From positions 42,970-106,969 of the forward strand of contig NZ_JNWQ01000011.1 of the NCBI RefSeq assembly GCF_000716875.1: a stretch of DNA of 64,000 bases, in the 5' to 3' direction. The DNA comes from Streptomyces novaecaesareae. GTDB taxonomy: Bacteria > Actinomycetota > Actinomycetes > Streptomycetales > Streptomycetaceae. The translations under genes were made by a program, and so were the position numbers. Numbering within the stretch: the stretch's first letter is position 1; each line of letters opens with the position of its first letter. Shown piece after piece: positions 27,057-35,458 of this stretch. The notes beneath the pieces were generated by a model that had not been told where the DNA came from, searched no databases, and worked only from the letters and a program-made list of their open reading frames with translations.

Positions 27057-30000
27057 GTGAAGCCCGTCGACCCCCGACTCCTCGGGTACGCCCGCACCAC
27101 CAGGGCCTTCCTCGCCGGATCCGTGCTCCTCGGCGCGGCCGGCGCGGCCCTGGTGGTCGCCCAGGCGAGTCTCATCGCCGAGATCGTCGTCCGCGCCTTC
27201 CAGCGCGGGGCGACGCTCGGTGAACTGACCACGCCGCTGCTGCTGCTCGCCCTGACGGCCGTCGGGCGCGGGCTGGTCGGCTGGCTCACCGAACTCACCG
27301 CACACCGCTCCGTCGCCCGGGTGAAGTCCACCCTGCGGCGCCGGCTGCTCGACCACGCCACCGCGCTCGGCCCGTCCTACCTGGCGGGCCGGCGCACCGG
27401 CGAACTCACCACCCTCGCCACCCGCGGCATCGACGCCCTGGACGACTACTTCGCCCGCTACCTGCCGCAGCTGGCGCTGGCCGTGGTCGTGCCGGTCATC
27501 GTGCTGCTGCGGATCGTCGGCGCCGACTTCACCTCGGCCGCGATCATCGCCGGGACGCTGCCGCTGATCCCGCTGTTCATGGTGCTGATCGGGATGGCCA
27601 CCCAGGCCCGGATGGACCGGCAGTGGGACACCCTGGCCCGGCTCTCACACCACTTCCTCGACGTCGTCGCCGGGCTCCCCACCCTCAAGGTGTTCAACCG
27701 GGCCCGCACCCAGGCCGCCACCATCGCCCGGATCACCGCCGACTACCGCCGGGCCACCCTGCGCACCCTGCGGATCGCCTTCATCTCCTCCTTCACCCTG
27801 GAGCTGCTCTCCACCCTCTCCGTCGCGCTGGTCGCCGTCACCGTCGGCTTCCGGCTGGTGGACGGCACCCTCGACCTGGAGACCGGGCTGCTGATCCTGG
27901 TCCTCGCCCCCGAGGTGTACGTCCCGATCCGCCAGGTCGGCGCCCTCTACCACTCCAGCGTCGAGGGGCTGACCGCCGCCGACGAGCTGTTCCGGGTGCT
28001 GGAGACCCCGCTGCCCGCCGCCGGGGCCGTCCCCGCCCCCGTGCTGACCGGCGCCGGGATCCGCGCCGAGGGCCTGGTCGTCCGCCACCCCGGACGGACC
28101 GAGCCCGCGCTGGACGGCGCCGCGCTGACCCTGCGCCCGGGCACCGCCACGGCCCTCACCGGCCCGAGCGGCGCCGGCAAGTCCACCCTGCTGTCCGTCC
28201 TGCTCGGCCTCACCGCCCCCGAGGCCGGCACCGTCCGGATCACCGCCGCCGACGGCCGCTGCTACGACCTCGCCGAGCTGGAGCCGGAGAGCTGGCGGCG
28301 GCAGATCGCCTGGGTGCCGCAGCACCCGCACCTGTTCGCCGGGACGATCGCCGAGAACCTGCGGCTCTACCGGCCCGAGGCCGACGACGAACAGCTGTGG
28401 ACGGCGCTGCGGGCCGCGCACGCACTCGACTTCGTGACCGACCTGGCCGCCGAGCTCGGCGAGGACGGCAGCGGGCTCTCCGCCGGGCAGCGCCAGCGCC
28501 TCGCCCTCGCCCGGGTGCTGCTCGCCGACGACCGGCCGCTGGTCCTGCTGGACGAGCCCACCGCCAACCTGGACGGCGCCTCCGAGGCGGCCGTCGTGGA
28601 CGCCGTCCGGGCGCTCGCCGCGGACCCGGCGCGCACCGTCCTGGTCGTGGCGCACCGGCCCGCGCTGCTGGCCGTCGCGGACCAGCGGGTACGGCTGGCC
28701 CCGTCGAGCGGGCGAGTCGCAGCCCCGCCCCGAGCCGAAGGGCGCGCCGCCCCGGTCCCGCTGCTCGCCCACCGCGGGAAGCCGACGCCCGCCCCCGCCG
28801 TACCGGAGGAGCCCGAGGCCGAGACCGGCAGCACGCCCCGGCTGGCGCTGTCCGTCCTGCTCGGCGCGCTCGCCCTCGGCAGCGCCGTCGCGCTGTTGGC
28901 CACCTCCGGCTACCTCATCTCCCGCGCCTCCGAGATGCCGCCGGTGCTCTACCTGATGATGGCCGTCACCTCCGTCCGGGCCTTCGGCATCGGCCGCAGC
29001 GTCTTCCGCTACGCCGAGCGGCTGGTCTCGCACGACGCGGTGCTGCGCACCCTCGGCACCCTGCGGGCCGCCGTCCACCGGCGGCTGAGCGCGCTCGCCC
29101 CCGCCGCACTGCCCGCCTTCCGGCGCGGCGACCTGCTCTCCCGGCTGGTCGCCGACGTGGACGCGATCCAGGACCACTACCTGCGCTGGCGGCTGCCCGC
29201 CGCCGTGGCGGCCGTGGTCGCGCTGGCCTCCACGGTGGCGCTGACCGCCTTCCTGCCCGCCGCCGGGGCGGTGCTCGGCCTCGGGCTGCTGCTGGCCGGC
29301 GTGCTGGTGCCCGCCCTGACCGCCCGCTGGTCGGCGGGCGCCGAGCGGCGGCAGGCCCCGGCGCGCGGGCGCCTGGCCACCGCCGTGGTGGACGCCTTCA
29401 CCGGCACCGCCGAACTCACCGTGGCCGGCGCGCTGCCCGGCCGGCTGGCCGCCGTCCGCAGCGCCGACACCGTGCTGACCCGGCTGGCCGCCCGCTCGGC
29501 CGCCACCACGGCGCTCGGCACCGGGCTGATCGCGCTGCTCACCGGGCTGACGGTGACCGCCGCGGCGGCCGTCGGCGTCCAGGGGGTGCGGGACGGGGCG
29601 CTGGCGCCGGTCTGCCTGGCCCTGGTGGTGCTGACCCCGCTGGCCGCCTTCGAGGCGGTCACCGGGATGCCGCTCGCCGTCCAGGCCCGCCAGCGCAGCC
29701 GCGCCGCGCAGGCCCGGCTGGACGAGGTCCTTCAGGCTCCGCTGCCGGTGACCGAACCGGCGGAGCCGGTGGACCTGCCCGAGCAGCCGCTGCCGGTCGC
29801 GGTGCGCGGGCTGACCGTACGCCACCCCGGGCAGCCGGTGGACGCGCTCGCCGGGGTGGACCTCGACCTCGCCCCCGGCCGCCGGATCGCTGTGGTCGGC
29901 CCGTCCGGCTCCGGCAAGACCACCCTCGCCCAGGCGCTGCTGCGCTTCCTGGAGCCCACCGCCGGAGGCGTCACCTTCGCCGCCGGTCGTCCACAGGCTG

Positions 30001-30569
30001 TGGACAGCCGCGCGCTCGCGGGCGAGGACGTCCGCCGGGTGATCGGGCTCTGCGCGCAGGACGCGCACGTCTTCGACAGCTCGCTGCGGGAGAACCTGCG
30101 GCTGGCCCGGCCGGGCGCGGCGGAGGACGAGCTGCGCGCCGCGCTCGCCGCCGCCCGGCTGCTCGACTGGACCGAGGGCCTGCCGGACGGCCTGGACACC
30201 ATGGTCGGCGAGCACGGCGCCCGGCTCTCCGGCGGCCAGCGGCAGCGCCTCGCGCTCGCCCGGGCGCTGCTCGCGGACTTCCCGGTGCTCGTCCTGGACG
30301 AGCCCGCCGAGCACCTCGACCTGCCCACCGCCGACGCGCTCACCGCCGACCTGCTGGCCGCCACCGCGGGCCGCACCACCGTGCTGATCACCCACCGGCT
30401 GGCCGGGCTGGACGACGCCACGGTGGACGAGGTGCTGGTGCTGGACGGCGGCCGGGTGGCCGAGCGGGGCCGCTGGTCGGAGCTGGTCGCCGACCCGGAC
30501 GGGCGGCTGCACGCGCTGTGGCGGCGGGAGCGGGAGGCGGACGGGCTGCTGGAGGCGGTTCCGGCGTAG
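27057..30569 (+). CDS. cydCD: Fused CydD-CydC heterodimeric ABC exporter
   Basis: 1170 residues in one chain, the actinobacterial fused form. First half (residues 1-560): six membrane helices then an ATPase with Walker A GPSGAGKST (about 369-377), signature LSAGQRQRLALARVL and Walker B PLVLLDEPTANLD. Second half (590-1170): another membrane domain and ATPase, Walker A GPSGSGKTT (948-956), signature LSGGQRQRLALARAL and VLVLDEPAEHLD. CydDC exports reduced thiols/heme-related ligands needed to assemble cytochrome bd. GTG start 27057. The first signature has SAGQ in place of SGGQ, as common for this subunit. Confidence 0.95.
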   Translation: MKPVDPRLLGYARTTRAFLAGSVLLGAAGAALVVAQASLIAEIVVRAFQRGATLGELTTPLLLLALTAVGRGLVGWLTELTAHRSVARVKSTLRRRLLDHATALGPSYLAGRRTGELTTLATRGIDALDDYFARYLPQLALAVVVPVIVLLRIVGADFTSAAIIAGTLPLIPLFMVLIGMATQARMDRQWDTLARLSHHFLDVVAGLPTLKVFNRARTQAATIARITADYRRATLRTLRIAFISSFTLELLSTLSVALVAVTVGFRLVDGTLDLETGLLILVLAPEVYVPIRQVGALYHSSVEGLTAADELFRVLETPLPAAGAVPAPVLTGAGIRAEGLVVRHPGRTEPALDGAALTLRPGTATALTGPSGAGKSTLLSVLLGLTAPEAGTVRITAADGRCYDLAELEPESWRRQIAWVPQHPHLFAGTIAENLRLYRPEADDEQLWTALRAAHALDFVTDLAAELGEDGSGLSAGQRQRLALARVLLADDRPLVLLDEPTANLDGASEAAVVDAVRALAADPARTVLVVAHRPALLAVADQRVRLAPSSGRVAAPPRAEGRAAPVPLLAHRGKPTPAPAVPEEPEAETGSTPRLALSVLLGALALGSAVALLATSGYLISRASEMPPVLYLMMAVTSVRAFGIGRSVFRYAERLVSHDAVLRTLGTLRAAVHRRLSALAPAALPAFRRGDLLSRLVADVDAIQDHYLRWRLPAAVAAVVALASTVALTAFLPAAGAVLGLGLLLAGVLVPALTARWSAGAERRQAPARGRLATAVVDAFTGTAELTVAGALPGRLAAVRSADTVLTRLAARSAATTALGTGLIALLTGLTVTAAAAVGVQGVRDGALAPVCLALVVLTPLAAFEAVTGMPLAVQARQRSRAAQARLDEVLQAPLPVTEPAEPVDLPEQPLPVAVRGLTVRHPGQPVDALAGVDLDLAPGRRIAVVGPSGSGKTTLAQALLRFLEPTAGGVTFAAGRPQAVDSRALAGEDVRRVIGLCAQDAHVFDSSLRENLRLARPGAAEDELRAALAAARLLDWTEGLPDGLDTMVGEHGARLSGGQRQRLALARALLADFPVLVLDEPAEHLDLPTADALTADLLAATAGRTTVLITHRLAGLDDATVDEVLVLDGGRVAERGRWSELVADPDGRLHALWRREREADGLLEAVPA

Positions 30570-30638
30570 CCGGCGTCAGCGGGTAACCGCCAGTCGCGCC
30601 ACCCTTCGGCTGAAAAGCGTACAAACTAGGCTTTCTCC

Positions 30639-32447
30639 ATGGACCCCACGCCGGACCTCCCCGAGGCCACCCCCGAGCCGACACCCCATCGGGTGCCCGA
30701 GATCGCCTCGCTCGGGCTGGACACCCTGGTCACCGAGGTCGCCGAGCGCCTGCAGTCGGCCGCCGCCGTCACCGACCGGATGCAGCGGCTGCTGGAGGCG
30801 GTGGTCTCCATCGGCGCCGGGCTGGACCTGCACGCCACCCTGCACCGGATCGCCACCGGCGCCGCCGAACTGGTCGACGCCCGGTACGCGGCGCTCGGCG
30901 TGATCGCCCCCGGCGGCACCGGCCTGGCCGACTTCATCCACGTCGGCGTGGCCGACGACACCGCCGCCGCGATCGGCGAACTGCCCGCCGGCCGCGGCAT
31001 CCTCGGCGCGCTCATCGACCGCCCCGAGCCGCTGCGGCTGACCGACCTCGGCGCCGACCCGCGCTCCTCCGGGTTCCCGCCGCACCACCCGCAGATGAAG
31101 ACCTTCCTGGGCGTGCCGATCCGGGTCCGCGAGGAGGTGTTCGGCAACCTCTACCTCACCGAGAAGAAGGGCGGCGGCGCCTTCACCCCCGAGGACGAGC
31201 AGGTGGTGCACGCCCTCGCCGCCGCAGCCGGCGTGGCGATCGAGAACTCCCGGCTGTACGAGGAGGGCCGCCGCCGCGAGCGCTGGATCGCCGGCGCCGC
31301 CGCCGTCACCACCGCGCTGCTCTCCGCCGAGCAGGCCGAGACGGCGCTGACCGTCGCGGCCGAGCAGGTACGGGAGTTGGCGGACGCCGCGCTCGGCATG
31401 ATCCTGCTGCCGACCGGCCCGGAGGGCGAGGGCGACGGGCAGATGCGGGTCGCCCACGCCTCCGGCGAGGTGGCCGAGTTCGTCCGCGGCGAACTGCTGC
31501 CCAAGGAGAGCTTCGCGGCCCGGCTGCTGGCGGGGGAGAGCGTCTACCTGGACGACATGTCCAGCGACCCGACCGTGGTGATCCGCCTCGCCCGCCGCTT
31601 CGGCCCGTCCATGGCCGTGCCGATGGTCGCCGCCGGGCGGGTGCTCGGCGGGCTCTGCGTCTGGCGCCCGTGCGGTGCGCTGCCGTTCACCGACACCGAG
31701 AAGCAGCTCGCCGAGACCTTCGCCTCGCAGGCCGCGCTCGCCCTGCGCCTGGCCGAGGGCCAGCGCGACCAGCAGCGCCTGGCCGTCTTCCAGGACCGCG
31801 ACCGGATCGCCCGCGACCTCCACGACCTGGTGATCCAGCGGCTGTTCGCCACCGGGATGATGCTGGAGAGCGCGGCCCGGCGGGCGGTCGTCCCCGAGGT
31901 GAGATCCGGCATCGGCAAGGCGGTGGACGAGCTGGACGCCACCATCCAGGAGGTCCGCACCACCATCTACGCCCTGCAGCACGACAACCACGGCGACGCG
32001 CCGGACACCCTGCGCACCCGGGTGCTGCGGGAGGCCAGCCAGGCCGCGGCGGCGCTCGGCTTCAAGCCCTCGGTGAGCTTCGTCGGGCCGGTGGAGAGCC
32101 TGGTCGGCGACCAGACCGGCCGTCAACTGCTGGCCGCCCTGCGGGAGATGCTCTCCAACACGGCGCGGCACGCGCGGGCCTCCCGGGTCGGCGTGGAGAT
32201 CGACGCGACCGTCCACCTGGGCGACGACGGCCGGCCGATGGGCGGCGACCCGGAGTCCCTGGACCGCGACGGCCGGCCGGGCGTGCTGCTCACCGTGACC
32301 GACGACGGGGTGGGCATCCCGGCGGGCGGCCGGCGCAGCGGACTGCGCAACCTGGCCCGGCGCGCGGAGGCGCTCGGCGGCGACGCCTGGCACGAGAGCG
32401 GGCCGTACCGCAAGGGCACCCTGGTGCGCTGGACGGCTCGGCTCTGA
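30639..32447 (+). CDS. GAF-domain sensor histidine kinase (DevS/DosS-like layout)
   Basis: 602 residues. Two GAF domains (about 60-205 and 235-375), then HisKA_3 with DRDRIARDLHDLVIQRLFAT (phospho-His) and a HATPase with REMLSNTARHARASRVGVEI and TVTDDGVGIPAGGRRSGLRN. This is the DevS/DosS/NarL-linked type; GAF-A of that group can bind heme and sense oxygen or NO, but whether this one does is not proven by the sequence. No response regulator is adjacent. It follows cydCD by 69 bp, so may be cotranscribed or coregulated with the oxidase genes. Confidence 0.92.
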   Translation: MDPTPDLPEATPEPTPHRVPEIASLGLDTLVTEVAERLQSAAAVTDRMQRLLEAVVSIGAGLDLHATLHRIATGAAELVDARYAALGVIAPGGTGLADFIHVGVADDTAAAIGELPAGRGILGALIDRPEPLRLTDLGADPRSSGFPPHHPQMKTFLGVPIRVREEVFGNLYLTEKKGGGAFTPEDEQVVHALAAAAGVAIENSRLYEEGRRRERWIAGAAAVTTALLSAEQAETALTVAAEQVRELADAALGMILLPTGPEGEGDGQMRVAHASGEVAEFVRGELLPKESFAARLLAGESVYLDDMSSDPTVVIRLARRFGPSMAVPMVAAGRVLGGLCVWRPCGALPFTDTEKQLAETFASQAALALRLAEGQRDQQRLAVFQDRDRIARDLHDLVIQRLFATGMMLESAARRAVVPEVRSGIGKAVDELDATIQEVRTTIYALQHDNHGDAPDTLRTRVLREASQAAAALGFKPSVSFVGPVESLVGDQTGRQLLAALREMLSNTARHARASRVGVEIDATVHLGDDGRPMGGDPESLDRDGRPGVLLTVTDDGVGIPAGGRRSGLRNLARRAEALGGDAWHESGPYRKGTLVRWTARL

Positions 32448-32689
32448 ACCCACGCGGGCCGTTCGGGGGCCCGCCGGTCAAGATCTGTGAAAGTTAAACG
32501 AGGGAGAACTTCGCGACCAACAGCGCAAGTTGTGAACGTTCTGGGCTTTCGGCAGCTCCATGTGCACACATGGCTTTGCTCCGCTCGGAGGGGAATCCGG
32601 AAGGTAACCGGACGGAGGGGGCTGCGGACGCTTCCGGCCGCGGTCACACCGCAGCAGGGGCACGTCGAGGGGGGTTCCGCGCCGAACGG

Positions 32690-32760
32690 GCCGCGGACGG
32701 GCGCTACCGCTGGCAGCTCAAGGCGCCCAACGGCCGGGTGGCCGCTCGGCTCAGGCGAGG
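32690..32760 (+). pseudogene. DUF1508/YegP-like remnant
   Basis: In the plus frame around 32690-32750 the gap encodes DGRYRWQLKAPNGRVAA, which matches the start of DUF1508 (typical: G-K-Y-R-F/W-R-L-K-A-A-N-G). Nothing recognisable of the rest of the domain follows; the frame runs antisense into the HAD gene that stops at 32751. The 303-base gap 32448-32750 holds no other gene. A half site TTGTGAACGTTC at 32531-32542 resembles part of a Rex operator. Confidence 0.5.
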
Positions 32761-33596
32761 CCGAGCAGCTCCTCCAGCACCGCCGCGACGCCGTCCTGCT
32801 CGTTGCTCACCGTGTGCAGCGGCACCGCCGCCAGCACCTGCGGGTGGGCGTTGGCGACGGCGTACGCGGTGCCGGCCCAGGCCAGCATCTCCAGGTCGTT
32901 CGGCATATCGCCGAAGGCCACCACCTCGCGGCGGTCGATCCCGTGCCCGGCGCACCAGCGGGCCAGCGTGCTGGCCTTGGTGACGCCGGGCGCGCTGATC
33001 TCCAGCAGCGGGATCGGCGCCGAGCGGGTGATCTCGGCCAGGTGCCCGGCCGCCTCCCGGGCCTCGGCGAGGAACTTGTCCGGGTCCAGGTCCGGGTGCT
33101 TGGCCAGCAGCTTGAACAGGCCCCGCACCGGCCCGCCGGCCCCCAGCAGCTCCTCCGCCGAGCCGATCTGCTCCTCCAGGTCGTCGCCCCACATCGGCAC
33201 CGCGTAGCCGGCCTCGCGGGCCCAGCCGTCCGGGTACTCGAAGGCGAACGCGGTGCCGGGCAGCTTGGCCCGCAGCACCTCGACCACCGCCAGGGTCGTC
33301 TCCACCGGCAGCGGGAAGGACTCCAGCAGCTCGCCGCGCCGCACGTCCACCACCGCGCCGCCGTTCGAGCAGATCGCCACCCCGTGACCGCCGATGTGCG
33401 GGCTCACCTGCTGCATCCAGCGCGGCGGCCGCCCGGTCACGAACACCACCTGCACCCCGGCCGCCTCGGCCGCCGCCAGGGCCGCGGCGGTGCGGGCGGT
33501 CACGGTGCCGCCGGAGCAGAGCAGGGTGCCGTCCAGGTCGGTGGCGATGAGGCGGGGAACGGTACGGGGTTCGGTCACCGGTCCATCTTCGCCCAT
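32751..33596 (-). CDS. HAD-family (Cof-type) phosphatase
   Basis: 281 residues. Motif I LIATDLDGTLL with the nucleophile Asp, motif II VVFVTGRPP, Lys in GVTKASTLARW, and motif IV VVAFGDMPNDLEMLAWAG (two acidic residues for Mg2+). The C2 cap of the Cof/YbiV class lies between about residues 85 and 200. Such enzymes dephosphorylate sugar phosphates, flavin precursors or PLP. ATG 33596 lacks a clear ribosome site; GTG 33578 is another start. A second HAD gene of the same class lies at 52914-53771. Confidence 0.92.
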   Translation of the reverse strand: MGEDGPVTEPRTVPRLIATDLDGTLLCSGGTVTARTAAALAAAEAAGVQVVFVTGRPPRWMQQVSPHIGGHGVAICSNGGAVVDVRRGELLESFPLPVETTLAVVEVLRAKLPGTAFAFEYPDGWAREAGYAVPMWGDDLEEQIGSAEELLGAGGPVRGLFKLLAKHPDLDPDKFLAEAREAAGHLAEITRSAPIPLLEISAPGVTKASTLARWCAGHGIDRREVVAFGDMPNDLEMLAWAGTAYAVANAHPQVLAAVPLHTVSNEQDGVAAVLEELLGLA

Positions 33597-33763
33597 CGGC
33601 GCCGCCGGGTCACCGGCCCGGGCCCCGGCCGTGCGCAGCCCCGGCCCGGGGCCCGATCCGGCCCTTCCTGCGCCGTTTCCGGCCGATCATCCCCCGCCCC
33701 GGGTGTCCGCCCCGGGCCCGGCGGGCAGGACAGCCCACGGCCACCCCGTCGGCAGGAAGAGCC

Positions 33764-33952
33764 ATGCCCACTCGCCAGCTCCGCGACCAGTCGCCCCCGA
33801 CCGCCCGCCCCGACTCCCCGGCCCCGGACGCCTCCGACACCTCCCGTGACCCGGTCCTGCTCGGCGACGTCCTCTTCCACACCCTCGCCGAACTCGCCCG
33901 CCGCACCGAGGCCCCCAGCCTCCCCGCCCAACGCACCCGCCCACACCCGTAG
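33764..33952 (+). CDS. Small hypothetical protein
   Basis: 62 residues from ATG 33764 with AGGAAG four bases upstream of the AGCC spacer. Pro/Asp-rich N-terminus, then RDPVLLGDVLFHTLAELARR as a likely helix. No known motif. The good ribosome site and the non-random amphipathic helix speak for a real gene, but a chance frame in GC-rich DNA cannot be excluded. Confidence 0.5.
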   Translation: MPTRQLRDQSPPTARPDSPAPDASDTSRDPVLLGDVLFHTLAELARRTEAPSLPAQRTRPHP

Positions 33953-34080
33953 CCCCGTGATCGAGTTCCACTTCTCCAGGAGGTCGCCCCAGGAGGCTCC
34001 GAGCGGCTTCGATCTCGGAGACATCGAGATCTCCGGGGACGGCTCGTCCGCGAGCTCGATCGGACGGAGAGATCGGACGC

Positions 34081-34224
34081 ATGCCGGTAGCGGACTTCGT
34101 GGACGCCCTCCTCGCCGCCGTGGGCTCGTTCTCGGAGGACGAGCTGAACCGGCTTTCGGACGACGACCCCGTCCGGGACGACCTGGTGGGCGCCATCGCG
34201 GATTTCCGGAGCCTCTCCCGGTAG
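34081..34224 (+). CDS. Very small acidic hypothetical protein
   Basis: 47 residues from ATG 34081: MPVADFVDALLAAVGSFSED followed by ELNRLSDDDPVRDDLVGAIADFR-type helix and stop TAG at 34222-34224. GGAGAG lies nine bases upstream. Acidic and all-helical by eye. No family recognised; codon third-position GC bias fits coding. It points toward the convergent DUF4267 gene, whose stop is 27 bp away. Confidence 0.5.
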   Translation: MPVADFVDALLAAVGSFSEDELNRLSDDDPVRDDLVGAIADFRSLSR

Positions 34225-34250
34225 GCGCGGAACGGGGTGCGTGCGAGGCC

Positions 34251-34643
34251 CTAGGCGGCGGCCGGGGCGGGGCGTTCGCGCAGGAGGAGTACGGCGTTCA
34301 GGGCGACTGCCGCGGCGGTGAGGCCGTGGACGCCGAACGCGGTGCCGGCCGACCCGTGGTTGCCCAGGACGGTCAGCATGTCGGTGACGGGCGCGGCGGT
34401 GAGCCCCAGCAGCATCCAGCCGAGGGCCTTGCGGTGGCCGGTCAGCAGGAGCGCGAAGAGGCCCAGGCCGGTCGCGATGTCGCGCCCGCCCTTGACGGTG
34501 AGGAAGCCCGTGCCCTCGTGCTCGGGCCAGCTCGGCAGGCCGAATCCGGACGCGGCCCCCTGGGGGTCCAGCACGTAGAGGAGGCCGATGTACAGGACGA
34601 ACAGGACGCTCAGGACGGTGAGGACGGTGGTGAAGCGCTTCAT
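34251..34643 (-). CDS. DUF4267-family small membrane protein
   Basis: 130 residues with four membrane segments: TVLTVLSVLFVLYIGLLYVL, DIATGLGLFALLLTG, ALGWMLLGLTAAPVTDML and HGLTAAAVALNAVLLL. FLTVKGGRDIATGL after the first helix is the DUF4267 hallmark. GAAAG-rich site before the ATG. Next to a hemerythrin-domain gene on the same strand (67 bp upstream stop), so probably cotranscribed. Function of the family is unknown. Confidence 0.85.
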   Translation of the reverse strand: MKRFTTVLTVLSVLFVLYIGLLYVLDPQGAASGFGLPSWPEHEGTGFLTVKGGRDIATGLGLFALLLTGHRKALGWMLLGLTAAPVTDMLTVLGNHGSAGTAFGVHGLTAAAVALNAVLLLRERPAPAAA

Positions 34644-34710
34644 GGCTTTCCTGCTCTTTCGGAGAGAATTCGGGGAGGAGGGGCGGTCCGGGCGGAGGCG
34701 GTCGGGGCGG

Positions 34711-35376
34711 TCAGCCCCGGACCCGGCGGGTGGCGCGGGTGTACTGCGCGCGGCCGACGGCGTACCAGAGCAGTCGGGCCGGGAGCGGCAGGCCGCCGAG
34801 GAGAGCCGAGCGTTCGGCGGGATCGGCCTCCTCCAGGACCATGCCGAGGAAGAACAGCAGCTTGGGTTTGGGCGTGTTGGCCAGGAAGTGCTCGCCCATC
34901 GCGTTCCACTCGTGCAGCCACAAGTGCCGTGCCGCGAGCGGGAGCAGTGAGGTCTCCTCCTCGTCGAGGTGCTCGACGAGGACCGCGCGGTGCTCGGCCA
35001 GGGCGGCCGTGAGCGTGTCGCGCTCCGCCTCGCCGGCCCCCGACTCCCAAGCGGCCAGGGCGGCTTCGGCCGCCGAGAGGGTGGCGGCGACGCGTTCGTG
35101 CTGGGCCTCCATCCGCAGGACGAGGTCGGCTTCGAGGTCGACCCTGGCCAGCAGCGGCGGCCACAGGAACGCGTCCTCGCCGTGGTGGTGGTTGCTCAAT
35201 CCGAGCCGGTAGTCGCGGAAGTGGTCCGCCAGCACCCGGGCGCGGGCGGTGTCGCCGGGAGCCACGGCGGCGATCAGCTCGATGAGCAGTCGCGACTCGC
35301 GGCGCATTCCGCGGTGGATGACCACCATCTCCCGGGTGTTCGGACGGGTCTGTGCGGGTGCGTTCGTGGTGTCCAT
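34711..35376 (-). CDS. Hemerythrin-domain (HHE) protein
   Basis: 221 residues from ATG 35376. Metal-site residues expected for a hemerythrin/HHE four-helix bundle are visible: REMVVIHRGMRRE, RLGLSNHHHGEDAFLWPPL, LRMEAQHERVAATL and AVLVEHLDEEETSLLPLA. Soluble. Hemerythrin-like proteins bind O2, NO or iron, or repair iron-sulphur centres. The C-terminal ~70 residues (WNAMGEHFLANTPKPKLLFF) are of the actinobacterial type. It is divergent from the SARP-type regulator at 35459, with about 80 bp between the starts. Confidence 0.88.
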   Translation of the reverse strand: MDTTNAPAQTRPNTREMVVIHRGMRRESRLLIELIAAVAPGDTARARVLADHFRDYRLGLSNHHHGEDAFLWPPLLARVDLEADLVLRMEAQHERVAATLSAAEAALAAWESGAGEAERDTLTAALAEHRAVLVEHLDEEETSLLPLAARHLWLHEWNAMGEHFLANTPKPKLLFFLGMVLEEADPAERSALLGGLPLPARLLWYAVGRAQYTRATRRVRG

Positions 35377-35458
35377 GCGAGAAGCCTCGCCGGGGGCTCC
35401 TGGAGGGCATTTGGAAGCGACTTGGAAAAGCATCGGGCCGTCTACGATGTGCCCGGTG

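Noticed and set aside
32531..32542. Rex-like half site TTGTGAACGTTC
   Set aside because: Second half of the operator is missing and the site follows the kinase gene with no gene start beyond it on that strand.
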